From Helianthus annuus (lineage: Eukaryota; Streptophyta; Magnoliopsida; Asterales; Asteraceae), in contig NC_035443.2 of the NCBI RefSeq assembly GCF_002127325.2, positions 28,425,838 to 28,489,837 of the forward strand: a DNA stretch of 64,000 nt, given 5' to 3'. The position numbers and the translations under genes are program-made. Each line of letters opens with the position of its first letter. The first letter of the stretch is position 1. Of this stretch, positions 1 through 10,032 are shown one piece after another. Below the pieces are notes generated by a model. It was not told where the DNA came from, searched no databases, and was given only the letters and a program-made list of their open reading frames with translations.

Positions 1-1
1 T

Positions 2-1897
2 GATAAATTTCTAGATGCAGATCAAGAAGCCCCAACAACAGCAGTTCATGGTACTTCAGAGGGTACTCCTCCAGTGGATGCCCATAGAACAGCTGAGACT
101 ACTGCATCATCCTCTTCGTCAATTCCGGGCCTTGAATTGGTTGTTGATCTTAACCTCAACAATCTGGGTATAAATGTTCCAGTTCCAGATAATCCAGAAA
201 CAAGGATTCATAATACCCATCCTCAACAAAACATTATTGGAAATGTGCAAAGTGGCGTTCAAACAAGAAACATGTTGCGAAACAACAACAATGCAGGCTT
301 GTATGCTGCTATTCGAGAATCCGGGCAACAAAACGACTGGTCCTTCGCGTGTTATGTCTCACAGGAAGAACCAAGAACATGGAAAGAAGCCTTGAAAGAT
401 AGCGCTTGGGTTGAAGCAATGCAGGAAGAACTGCAACAGTTCCAGAAGCTGGGTGTCTGGAAACTCGTAGAGAAACCTGCTGGATACAAGAAGATTGGTA
501 CCCGTTGGGTGTTTAAATGCAAAAAGGATGACCGCGGAGTTGTTATCCGAAACAAAGCACGTTTAGTCGTTCAAGGTTTTCGTCAGATTGAAGGAATCGA
601 CTACAACGAAGTCTATGCACCTGTTGCACGTCTCGAAGCAATTCGAATCTTTCTAGCCTATGCGTCCTTCAAAGGATTCAAGGTTTATCAGATGGACGTG
701 AAAAGTGCATTTTTACATGGTGTGGTTGAAGAAGAGGTGTACGTCGAACAGCCTCCAGGTTTTGAAGATCCTATCCATCCCGATCGGGTTTGGTTGCTAA
801 ACAAAGCTCTTTATGGTCTTCATCAAGCACCGCGAGCTTGGTATGCAACCTTATCTCACTATCTGCTGGAGAACGGTTTTCGTAGAGGTCTTATCGACTG
901 TACTCTTTTCATCAAGGAACAAGATGGAGATCTTCTTCTGGTACAGGTATACGTTGATGACATTATTTTTGGTTCTACTAATGATGTCTTGTGTAGGGAA
1001 TTCGAGCGCATTATGCAGGATAAATTCGAGATGAGTGCTATGGGGGAAATGACTTTCTTCTTGGGCCTACAAGTACAACAAACGGAGTCTGGGATATTCA
1101 TCCATCAGACTAAATATGTTGGTGACATCTTGAGCCGGTTCCAGATGTCTGATGCAACGCCCATTGGTACCCCATTGCCAACTAATCACGGAATTACTCC
1201 AGACTTGAAGGGAGAAGCTGTTAGCCCTTCTATCTATCGCGCCATGATCGGATCTCTCATGTACCTCACAGCATCAAGGCCAGACATAATGTACCCAACG
1301 TGCCTGCTTGCTAGATATCAAGTTAACCCGAAGGCCTCACATCTTGCTGCTGTTAAAAGGATTTTTCGTTATTTGAAGGCGTACCCTGACACCGGTCTGT
1401 GGTACCCTAGGGATAATAACTTTGAATTGGTAGCTTTCAGTGATTCTGATTTTGGCGGATGCAAAATCGACGGTAAATCAACAACGGCTGGATGTCAGTT
1501 CTTAGGAAATCGCCTAGTCACATGGCAGTGCAAGAAGCAGACGTGTGTAGCTACATCAACATGCGAAGCTGAATACATTGCTGCCTCAAGTTGTTGCTCC
1601 CAAGTTCTTTGGATCCAACAACAGATGCGGGACTACGGTTTTGAATTCCTAACTACTCCTATTTACGTTGATAATTCTGCTGCTTTAGATATCACTAAAA
1701 ATCCTGTGCAGCATTCAAAGACCAAACACATCGAAATCAAATATCACTTCATACGTGATTGCTTTGAGAAAAGGCTAATCGATGTTGTTAAGGTCCACAC
1801 CGATGACCAACGTGCCGACTTATTTACCAAAGCTTTTGACAAATCTAGATTTGATTTCTTATTATTGGTAAACGGCATTAAGGTCAAGCAAGAGTAA
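2..1897 (+). CDS. pol: Copia pol, C-terminal part: reverse transcriptase and RNase H
   Basis: The frame is open from base 2 to the TAA at 1895-1897, so it starts outside the window. The N-terminal 130 residues are an acidic, low-complexity linker between integrase and RT. The RT carries [11 protein letters not shown], the [11 protein letters not shown] segment, [14 protein letters not shown] and the catalytic YVDDIIFG box (about bases 949-972). RNase H follows, with SDSDFGGCK, the [16 protein letters not shown] segment and the C-terminal [14 protein letters not shown] motif. These are the hallmarks of RVT_2 and Ty1/Copia RNase H. No frameshift or stop is seen. It differs from the copy at 58667 by only a few residues (for example DSAW against DNAW, ITKN against ITRN). 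Confidence 0.93.
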   Translation, partial: DKFLDADQEAPTTAVHGTSEGTPPVDAHRTAETTASSSSSIPGLELVVDLNLNNLGINVPVPDNPETRIHNTHPQQNIIGNVQSGVQTRNMLRNNNNAGLYAAIRESGQQNDWSFACYVSQEEPRTWKEALKDSAWVEAMQEELQQFQKLGVWKLVEKPAGYKKIGTRWVFKCKKDDRGVVIRNKARLVVQGFRQIEGIDYNEVYAPVARLEAIRIFLAYASFKGFKVYQMDVKSAFLHGVVEEEVYVEQPPGFEDPIHPDRVWLLNKALYGLHQAPRAWYATLSHYLLENGFRRGLIDCTLFIKEQDGDLLLVQVYVDDIIFGSTNDVLCREFERIMQDKFEMSAMGEMTFFLGLQVQQTESGIFIHQTKYVGDILSRFQMSDATPIGTPLPTNHGITPDLKGEAVSPSIYRAMIGSLMYLTASRPDIMYPTCLLARYQVNPKASHLAAVKRIFRYLKAYPDTGLWYPRDNNFELVAFSDSDFGGCKIDGKSTTAGCQFLGNRLVTWQCKKQTCVATSTCEAEYIAASSCCSQVLWIQQQMRDYGFEFLTTPIYVDNSAALDITKNPVQHSKTKHIEIKYHFIRDCFEKRLIDVVKVHTDDQRADLFTKAFDKSRFDFLLLVNGIKVKQE

Positions 1898-2419
1898 AAC
1901 CAACATCGGAAGATCATTTTTGTAAATATCTTTGTGTGTTTTAAATTTGTCTTAGTTTATTGATTTTAGGGGGAGTAAATCCAAAAATCTGAAAATCCAA
2001 AAACATCGAAAAATTTCAAAAACACAAAAACAATAGAAAAACAAAAATGAGTTTCCTGGCGAGCAAAAGAGAAAATGATAGTACATCAGTGGTCTATCCA
2101 AACCTCTTTAAACCTTAAATGAAAAACGATAAGCAGATCTATATAAGATGTATCGGTAGGCTCACAATCATTTTAAAGTGTGCAGGGTGATATAAATCTT
2201 AATCGACTGAAGATCAGGTGGGAACCATTCATTGGCATATGGTCTTAGTACCGAAATTTCGTTTGATAGATTGCCGAGGTTCTGAGATATTCGGTCTTTA
2301 TGCTGCTTATCATCTGGGTATCATGGTTGTATCTTTTACCGAAAAATAACGGGGATGCAAGTCTAGATCTTCCATGATACTATACATACGTGTACATATT
2401 GCATACTGCATTCGACCTC

Positions 2420-2640
2420 AATAAGTGATAAACAATCACATGTCCAAATCAAATAAGTGATAAAAATATCACATTTTTCCGGGTGTCAAGTTCGTCTCTC
2501 TGCTGTACGGAAGTACTGACATGTTCACGGACTTGCACCTGTGCCCTCATGCATACGAAAATCAAGTTCCTCATCAATAAGTGATTCTATCACATAGGGC
2601 TTGTTTTCAATTCAAAATAAGTGAGTATCTCACATTTTAT
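2420..2640 (+). repeat. Four spaced AAGTGA-hairpins in the Sirevirus 3' region
   Basis: Four copies of an ATAAGTGAT-loop-ATCACAT inverted repeat occur at about 2421-2440, 2452-2473, 2576-2595 and 2618-2638. All four recur, reverse-complemented, at 57941-58160 in the second element. In one of them the loop differs between copies (TCT against a changed triplet) while both stem halves are kept. Function is unknown; a structural role in the RNA is inference. Confidence 0.6.
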
Positions 2641-3517
2641 ACGGTCAAACAGATGATAATCGGTATACTCACCGGTAAGATGAACTCTCGTGCATACCTT
2701 GATACGGGAATGTGTCGTGATGTGGATGAACACCGGTCGGTAAGTATAAATCATACCTTAACGTATCCCCTCGCCATGATTACATCTGATAAGTTGAGCT
2801 TAAGTGGACAACAATACCGATAATTGTTATAGGATGCTTATCTTAATGTTAACTAACTGAACAACAAGAGTGTTTTGGCATGACCGTACACTGATATGAT
2901 TCTCTTACCCTCGAAACTCGCAAAAAGAATGTCTGTATATATTTATTTACTGCTTAACTTTTATTGTTTTTCTTTTAAACAGTTTCGTCGTTTGGTGCAT
3001 ATCAGCACGACATTAGCGGTGATGTCGTTTGATAACACTCAAAGGATTTTAAATTGTGTCTTTTAAATTCAAAAATACCAAAAAGATTTTCTTTCTACTT
3101 TATTTTCGATCGTACGATGTTGGAACTCGAGTCTTTGTTGCCTGAAACCTGAACGAAAACCGAATTGACTAAATCTTCATAAACGGTCGAAATTTTCAAG
3201 TTTTGAAGGTTGAAAACTAAAATTGACAAATTTAGTAAACTTTCAAACTGTCGGACGGTGTTTGATTGTGACATGGTCATATGTGTGTCATTTGTTTATG
3301 ATTAACTATATTCCAAGCAGTTGTTCTCATTACGCGTTTAGATTTCTTGCATGTGCAGATTCTAAAGGCTAGGAGAACATGGTCGATGACAAGCTTCGAA
3401 ATGAAGACACGACGTGAAGGCACTCAACTGATGAAGATGATCGAGTTGCCGCTGGCCATCATCAACACCACAAGGATCTCACTTCATAAAGATAAAGTAT
3501 TTCACGAGCATAACTCA

Positions 3518-3746
3518 AGGGGGAGCTTATGTTAAGGGGGAGTTTGTCAACACACTTCCTACATGATTCGGGTAGTTTGTTGATACACTCTCTGCTTGCA
3601 AGACGTGAAGACTTTGAAGATCCTCCGACATTGAAGACTTGATAGGACATCAGAGTTTTGATAACTCGAAGACCAAAGACCGTCGAAGTTCAAGACGAGT
3701 CTACAACCATAGAAGATAAAGACAAAGCTACAGCCAAGGGGGAGTT
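3518..3746 (+). promoter_or_regulatory. Multiple polypurine tracts upstream of the 3' LTR
   Basis: Purine tracts of the form AAGGGGGAG occur at about 3518-3526, 3535-3544 and 3735-3744; the last ends three bases before the LTR and is the likely plus-strand primer. Another GGGGGAG lies near 1971. Repeated polypurine tracts are a described Sirevirus feature. Confidence 0.75.
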
Positions 3747-4386
3747 TGTTGGTGTACTTGTGTCTGTACTTTGTCTGTATTCGGTCTGTATGTACGATGT
3801 TCTATTTAGTGTTGTAAGTTGACCAAGTCAACCATCCTCCGGTTTGACTTGGACAACAGTTGGTAAAATAGTGAAAGGTGTTCTGATCGAAGGATAGCTC
3901 CTCGAAGGATGCTGTTGATCCTTCGAGGTGCACGAAAGATATGGTTCGACTGATTAGACCTCGAAGGATGATCCTTCGAGGTCAATGCTGATCATTCGAA
4001 CAACTTGTGATCGATAGATGATCCTTCGGACCATCTATCGGATCCTTCGATCTGGCATCATGGGCTGGGTATATATATACCCATGCAGTGTATGTGTGAG
4101 TTAGTTCTGCCATTTTGCACATCCGAGAGATAGAGAGCTTTGAGAGCATTCTGTCCAAAACTCACACACACACTTAGAGAGTTTATAGAACATTTCTGTA
4201 AACATTGAGCTTGTAACCGAACCTTCATTTGCATTAATACAAGTTGTGTTAATCGGTGAAACCTTTGTGTGTTTGTGTTTATACTTGTCTCATCCCGGTT
4301 TGCCTACTAGCTTGGATTCCGCACTCGCTAGTGGGTTAGTATAACAAGGTTTAGGTTTGTTCTCGATCCTCCGAGAGGGACCTACA
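3747..4386 (+). repeat. 3' LTR of Sirevirus copy 1 (640 bp)
   Basis: It begins TGTTGGTG directly after the last polypurine tract and ends CCTACA. It matches the inverted LTR at 56162-56793. Bases 3885-4060 hold an array of palindromes built on TCGAAGGAT/ATCCTTCGA, including a perfect 9+1+9 copy at 3961-3979. A palindromic TATA region (GGGTATATATATACCC) is at 4067-4082 and is the likely promoter TATA box. AG-rich leader sequence follows to the LTR end. Confidence 0.9.
4067..4082 (+). promoter_or_regulatory. TATA box region in Sirevirus LTR
   Basis: The motif GGGTATATATATACCC lies just downstream of the palindrome array and about 320 bp into the LTR, a normal place for an LTR promoter. It is conserved in the inverted copy at about 56463-56480. 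Use as a promoter is inferred from sequence only. Confidence 0.55.
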
Positions 4387-4485
4387 AATAATAACAAAAC
4401 ATAACGGGAGGGCACATTTTTTCAATCTCGAACATGGTACGTGAATTTTCAGAGATGCCTATGGACGAAGGCATGAGAAGATCTT

Positions 4486-5075
4486 ATGGCTCGTCTTGAA
4501 ATTGAGAGAAAAGCGAGAGAAGATCTTCAACAACACATAAATGAAGCTGTGAAAAGAGAGCTACAAGACTTCATGAAGAATTGGCGTTCTAGTAATTGGT
4601 TATAAGTTGGTATCGTTTTAAACATATATGCATGCTAAGAGTTTGTCTTGTGGTTTAGACATACTAGATATTGCATTATGGATGTTACAAGTTGGTTAGC
4701 TTTATTGTAGATTTTCAAACATGTTTTATAATTTTCTAGTGATTTCGTTTTGTATTTTTTTAGTAAAATAAGATTTGAATGCTTTTAGCTTTTTTATTTT
4801 ATTTTAAATGTTTCGTTACAAATTTGTTACAATCAAAGATCTGTTTTGTTACAATTGTGTTGCAAGCATTAAAACATAACAACTAAGAAATGCGTAGGAA
4901 ACGCGTAGCAAAATTTGTGACACAATATTTTCGTAGGAATTATGTTAAAATTTGCGTAATAAATGCGTAGTAATTAGTTTCCGACGAGGCTTTTTCCAAC
5001 ATCAAGGTTTTGTTGTAAATGTGTAGCAAATCTCGGTTTGCTACGCATTGGACGACTTTTCAACAGTAACGAGTA
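4486..5075 (+). mobile_element. Probable tail of a DNA transposon: short coding end plus subterminal repeats
   Basis: A 39-codon open stretch (4486-4605) ends in a charged, helix-forming segment (EIERKAREDLQQHINEAVKR) like C-termini of plant En/Spm-type transposase ORFs. Downstream, bases 4880-5050 repeat GCGTAG or CGTAGCAAA in both orientations, resembling subterminal motifs of CACTA elements. No CACTA/TAGTG terminus was found, so superfamily is uncertain. The block sits between the Sirevirus LTR and the receptor-kinase exon 2, that is, in what was intron 2. Confidence 0.35.
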
Positions 5076-5117
5076 ATTACTTTGTTGTAAAAATACGATT
5101 CATGAATAGATAATTAC

Positions 5118-6697
5118 CTTGATGCGGGTGCTTCTTCCAATAAAAACGATAAAATATGCATATTGAAACTAGTACGACCAAAACCACAGATGCTGATGCT
5201 ATGGGTAGAATAACTCGTACTCCTCTCCCTGCACTTGAACTTGTAGTGTTTTCTATTGAGGCTGTGGCTCCTCTCCCTGCACTTGAACTTGTAGTGTTTT
5301 CTATTGAGGCTGTGACAAAACATAACATCTTAAGTTGATATTTAGACAAATAACTATGAAGTTAGTAATGAATATAAAACGACTCATTTTGAATTACCTA
5401 ACTGAGAAGATGAAACTCGAATATAAAGAGTGTCCACATTTTCAGCAATCGTTGTGATATCAATTAGGGCACCAAACCATAGCAAGCAACCACTCCCAGT
5501 CCCTGAGAAATTCGAACTTGTGTAAGCAGTACATGAGCAATTGTTTTTACACTTCTTCTCACACTCTACAAGGGTCATGGTCTTGTTGTACCATGACCCC
5601 CTAGTGTCGGGTAACTTCAAATTTGAATATTTGTTGAACCCTTCCGTGGAGTTACAATCCAAAGGGATAGTATGTCGACACCCTTGTGACCAATTTTTAC
5701 TATTCCACTGATCAGGAGATGTGGGTACAAACCCCTTAAAGCATTCACAAACTGAGGTCTTGGCATTATTGCAGTTCCCGAATGGCCCGCACACCGCATA
5801 TTGATAACATTGATCATATCGTCCGGACTGGTAAGGTTCCCATTTTTGTTTGCTATCGGTCCAAAACAAGCGCTCTACAATACCATACGAATGCAACACC
5901 AGCCGAGTAATAGCTGAAGAATCTTTAAGATTATTTTGGTAGTAAACTTCTCTCGGATTAAGAAAAAAAGTGAAGTTGAAAAACTTGTTGGCTTTTAATT
6001 CAGGAACTCCCGTAAACCTGAGTCCGTTCCATGGACCTCCTCTGTATATTAATTCCTGGCCTTTAAATACGAAAAGCTGAGGGTAACCTCTGGCATCAAT
6101 CTTCATAGAATAGTCACCAAAAGCGGGATCATCTTCGGATTTCCACGACGTGAGGTGACTTTCAATACCGGTAATCAAGTTCCAGCCCAGCTTCATTCCC
6201 GGAAGTAAAGTGTCTGTCATAAAGTCGAAACTTTGCCATATCAGGTCTTCTTGATTGATGCCCTCACCTTCCTCGTGAATTATAAGGTTGCCCGTATCTA
6301 GAAGCTGGACAACCGGATTTTTCACTAGCTTCATTGATGAGTTCGCTGACAACCATATGACATTGCCACTTATGGTGTTTTTGAGAACTAAAACTCCCTG
6401 AAGGGTGAGAGTTAGCTCTCCCGAGGTGTCTTTGAGCGGTGTGTTTCGGTTGGCTACCCATATATAGGTTCGTTTCGGTATTTTGTTGTACCAAATTCCG
6501 ACATAATGGCTCATGGAATTAAGGGGGCTAAAGAAACCAAGTTCGAAGGTTCCCTTAGGCGAAACGATGGTTTCATTATATCTAAGCGTTTGGGTTGCAG
6601 ACATGGTGTCTACTGCAAAGATACAAGTTATCGATGAATAAAGTACAACAACGAAGCCAAAGATTAACTTGGTCTTCATCACTCTTCTTTCCTCCAT
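5118..6697 (-). CDS. G-type lectin (S-locus) receptor-like kinase, extracellular and transmembrane part only
   Basis: Exon 1 (6697-5398) encodes a signal peptide (about residues 1-28), a B-lectin domain with WVANRNTPL and LLDTGNLII, an S-locus glycoprotein domain, a Cys-rich segment (CYQYAVCGPFGNC) and a PAN domain ending near residue 425. A GT at 5397 and an AG at 5310 bound an 88-bp intron that keeps the frame. Exon 2 (5309-5118) encodes a 16-residue unit twice (SIENTTSSSAGRG), then one transmembrane helix (VILPIASASVVLVVLV) and a basic stop-transfer segment, ending at a GT donor at 5117. Such proteins normally continue into a Ser/Thr kinase. No kinase exon is present between 5117 and 1: it is either lost or lies beyond the left edge in an intron swollen by transposons. 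Exons 1 and 2 themselves are intact. The start at 6697 is the first ATG; Met7 is an alternative. Confidence 0.85.
5220..5314 (-). repeat. 48-bp in-frame tandem duplication in receptor-kinase exon 2
   Basis: Two copies with a 48-bp period (5220-5267 and 5268-5314) duplicate 16 codons just before the transmembrane helix. The duplicated unit also carries the CACAG of the 3' splice site, so two in-frame acceptors 48 bp apart could be used, giving proteins that differ by 16 residues. Alternative use is inference. Confidence 0.8.
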
Positions 6698-7560
6698 CTT
6701 CCTATGATCAATAACACTTTTACAATGTTAACAATATATAAGCATTTTGAAATTGAATCAGTTCTAAAAATTTAAAGACAAATGTCCGTTTTAAATTTTT
6801 AATTTTTGTGGGGTCGCAGCAGTCATTTACACCCAGTCTGTATATAGATTATAATAATTTTAAATAATAAAGGATACTATTAATACATTATATTAACTAG
6901 TCATTCTTATTTCTCCAAATTATAACTTAATAATATTGAAGGATGTCATATTTTTTCTGTAAATAATTATGTCCATAATTCTTATTTCGAATTCATATAT
7001 AATTTAAGCCTCTTTAAGGGCATCAGATATTAATCGTTTCTTGTTGTATGATCATTATCTAGGATCAAGTCTCATTGATAGTCTGTTTTCATATCTCAAT
7101 CATAGTTCAACACCGATAGTGGTCGGCGTCTAAAAACATCTCGCCATCCTCCAATAATGAAGCTGAACACTTTTAAAGGCATCTACTATCACCAACCAGG
7201 CTAAGTACGCTTGCTTTACGATTTGTAATAGTTATGATTCTCTGAATAATTATCTTTTCCGGGTTAGACATATTGTTGATTATGATATCAATATTTTTAT
7301 ATTATAAGAGAACGGAAAGATGGGGATGAATGCAATACGGAGAGAGGTAGAAAGGCAAGCACTGTACGGGGCCTCTCTGATGCCTACACTTCCACTGAGG
7401 GAAGGGGGGGGGGGGGGTTCCTATATTGTTGAACAATTCTAATTCTAGATCAGATTCAATGTGGTATATGTAAACTCCAAGTGGTATAAGCAAGTGGCCC
7501 AATTTGTCAATCTCTTACTGTAACAAGACTAATATTTTACTAATCAAGTTTCAACATACA
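6698..7560. other. AT-rich upstream region of the receptor kinase, no gene
   Basis: This should contain the promoter of the minus-strand receptor kinase, but no TATA box can be assigned with confidence among many AT-rich stretches. A G-run of about 14 lies at 7404-7418. The Tekay element begins at 7561 with target duplication ATACA at 7556-7560. No coding sequence is recognised. Confidence 0.6.
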
Positions 7561-9940
7561 TGTCACACCCCCAAAATCCACCTGCGGATAACACCCGCTT
7601 CGGGGGCGTGACTGACCAGGATCCAGCCACCAATTATACCGAATACTTAAGTTGTTAACAAAAGTAATACTTACTATTCATAAGCTTAGCAAATATTAAG
7701 TTCAGAGTTTAAAGTTTTAAGTTCAAAACAGTAATAAGTAGCGGAAGCATAAGTAAGGTAGTTTAGAACAAAGTTCATGTTTCAAAATAAGGTAACACCC
7801 AACACAAGGGTGAATAGACACTACACGTTCCCAAGCTGCAAGCTCCATCGTCACTGGTTACCTGCAAAGCATGCAGTAAGGGGTCAACAATAATGCTGAG
7901 TGAGTCCACTAGTTGTCCAGTTTTAATTACCAAAAACTTTGTTTCGCCGGTTAATTTATCCGTTTATACATGCCCTGGGGAGCTACCCCAAAAGTTAGCT
8001 ACTAAACTGTTTTTCCAATACCGAACACTAGGTAACCGTTGCGTATCCGCAGGATGCCCCGATGTCAATGTTCTATCATCATTGACGGATTTCTGAGTAC
8101 ATTAGTTCACGACCGTCCCAAACCAGGGCACGGTGTGAGGCTGGTAAACACCTAAATAGCGCTATCAACTAATAACCCGCTCGCCTAACCCGGCGACTAA
8201 TCGGTATTTGTAGTAGGGACTTGAGTGATAGAGTTTCGTTTAGTGCCGTTAGTTGCAATCCGTATAAACAGTAATTAACCAAAAGGTTTCCCAATACCCG
8301 GGAAGGAAAAGTAAGTTTTGTTCCCAATTACTAGGGAAGGTATGTAAATGGTATCCCCTTTTACCAGGGGATAGGATTGTTTTAGTCTCGTGTCCCAAAC
8401 CACCGGGACGCATGCTTTTAAGTGGTGAACTCACCTTGGGTTGCTCGGTAGGTTTAGGTTACTTGTCAATCACGCTGGTCACCACGTCCTAACATGGTTA
8501 CCGGTATAGGTCAGGTTCGGTGCACAAGCATTCACGTAAAACACATATAGGCACGTATCAAGCATATAAGTAAACAGTCATTGGGTTATTGGGCCGGCCT
8601 AAACAAATTAACAGTCAACCGCATCACATAGTCCATTTAACAGATAGTCCAAGTTAACACAGAATGGCCCAATAACCAAAATGGACGGCCCACTCGCAAC
8701 CAGCTGGTCTCGAGTCGCAACCAGGTGGTCTCGGCTTGTCTCGTTATGGTTGCGAGTCGCAATCGTGGTCTCGAGTTGTCACGTGTTGGTTGCGAGTCGC
8801 AACCGTCGTAGTCTCGAGTCGAAATCTCGTAGTTTCGACTTGTCATGCTTTGGTTGCGAGTCGCAACCGTGTGGTTTCGAGTCGTAATGCCGTCGTTGCG
8901 AGTCGGAATGCTGTCGTTGCGAGTCGTAATCTGTCACTTTCATATACACGTGATGATGCAGAAAAGACAGTCCAAATTGTACATATGAAATCAGACCCAT
9001 ATCCGGAAACTACCAATAAGGTTTCTACAAACACTTTTCCTCATTTGACCATTAAACCATATAGATCAAACTTTGCCATTTTAAATCTTCAAACCATCTT
9101 CAACTAGTTCATCAAATGTTCATAGTTTCCTAGGGTTTTCTCCTTAACAAAATCATACATTTATGAACCAAAAATCACATATTTCTAGCAAGATTATCAT
9201 GCAAGGACAAGTAAAACATACACTTTATAATCTTGAACATAGTTTTGGTTGGCATAATCATTCCTAAATCACTATACTTTAGCCATCTTTAAACATGTTA
9301 TATGAGGGTTTTCACATATGACCAATCTTCACAAATCTTCCTAAAAATCATGTAAAATACTACTAACCAAGCATTTTTCTAGTTCATATACATATCATTC
9401 AAGCAAGAATACAAGGCATTTCTAGTTCATAATATTTCACAAATCTTATACACCAAGGAGATAACACTAACCGGTTATGAAAGGAGGGCCGAAAACAAAG
9501 AGAAGGGAACCGAGAAGATGGAGTATGCGAGTGATAGTCTTGACCGAGTCCTTGTCCGATATCCTTGCTTGAACCGAGATCAAGGAGAAAGAAAGTGGTG
9601 TTTGTAGAGGGTTTCTAGTGAGAGAGATTAGAAGAAGTGTTGGTGTGTAAAATGAAGCAAGTGGGGAAAAAGGGTGGGATTTATACAAGGGGGTCACGAG
9701 TTGGGCTTGGGGGTTTCGGCCCAACCGGTTTCGGCTCACTAGGCCCACTCGAGACCGAGTGGCCCACTCGCAACCGCCCGGTTGCGAGTCATGGTCTCGG
9801 GTCGTGGTCTCGACTCTTATATATACATATAATACATACATACATCACATGTCATGCAAAAATCACGTTTCCATTTAATAATATTTATATACACACAAAA
9901 TATTACAAGGTGATCGTTCGGAAAAACCTCGAGTGTCACA
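7561..9940 (-). repeat. 3' LTR of the Tekay element (2,380 bp)
   Basis: On the plus strand it begins TGTCACACCCCC and ends GAGTGTCACA; on the element's strand it starts TGTGACACTCG. Bases 8690-8935 hold a palindrome array. A TATA-like stretch is at 9815-9830, about 120 bp from the U3 start on the element strand. Short ORFs inside are not supported as genes. Confidence 0.95.
8690..8935. repeat. Palindrome array GGTTGCGAGTCGCAACC in the Tekay LTR
   Basis: The motif GGTTGCGA-G-TCGCAACC (8+1+8 palindrome) and variants built on GAGTCGCAA and TCTCGAGTCG repeat roughly ten times, rich in CpG. The same array lies at about 16068-16313 in the other LTR, and a partial copy (CTCGCAACCGCCCGGTTGCGAG) is near 9765-9790. 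Role unknown; enhancer or silencing target is inference. Confidence 0.75.
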
Positions 9941-10032
9941 TTATCCCCAAGTTTTAAGAACTTTCGTCCCGAAAGTTGAAGCAGCCACTGCCAAGCTAGC
10001 GTGTTTTAACGGGGTGTCACATCATCCCCCCG
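9941..10032 (-). promoter_or_regulatory. Polypurine-tract region, present as two copies
   Basis: Reading the minus strand, the pol stop is followed by CGGGGGGATGA and a TGTGACACCCC that looks like an LTR start. About 80 bases on, a second module repeats the order: a TTTCGGGACGAAA hairpin, a weaker purine tract (TTGGGGATAA) and the TGTGACACTCG that the direct repeats show to be the real LTR start. The first module is a better polypurine tract than the one adjoining the LTR. Confidence 0.65.

Larger units (their letters stand above)
1898..3746 (+). other. Long 3' untranslated region of Sirevirus copy 1
   Basis: About 1.85 kb separates the pol stop from the 3' LTR. It has no long ORF. An 80-codon frame (2581-2823) also exists in the inverted copy, but most differences between the copies alter the amino acid, so I do not call it a gene. 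The region holds a purine-rich tract at about 1969-1980, four short hairpins (2420-2640), and tandem AAGGGGGAG tracts near 3518-3545. Sireviruses are known for an extended region here, in some lineages an env-like ORF. No env-like protein is visible. Confidence 0.75.
1..4386 (+). mobile_element. Sirevirus-like Ty1/Copia retrotransposon, copy 1 (3' part)
   Basis: The window opens inside the pol gene of a Copia element that runs to its 3' LTR. The order is RT and RNase H, a long untranslated stretch, several polypurine tracts, then a 640-bp LTR. A near-identical copy lies inverted at 56162-64000. The long 3' region, repeated polypurine tracts and palindrome-rich LTR are known Sirevirus traits. 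The 5' part lies outside the window, so target-site duplication and LTR-LTR divergence cannot be assessed. Clade placement is inference from these traits and the RT/RNase H motifs. Confidence 0.88.

Noticed and set aside
2581..2823. 80-codon ORF conserved in both Sireviruses
   Set aside because: Most differences between the copies alter amino acids, there is no domain, and it overlaps the hairpin cluster; similarity follows from recent copying.
5222..5314. CACTACAAG within receptor-kinase exon 2 as a CACTA transposon terminus
   Set aside because: The match is short, lies in an open exon with matching splice phases on both sides, and has no partner end.
9467..9841. 124-codon ORF in both Tekay LTRs
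   Set aside because: Identical only because the LTRs are identical; no domain, and it spans the TATA region and palindrome fragments.
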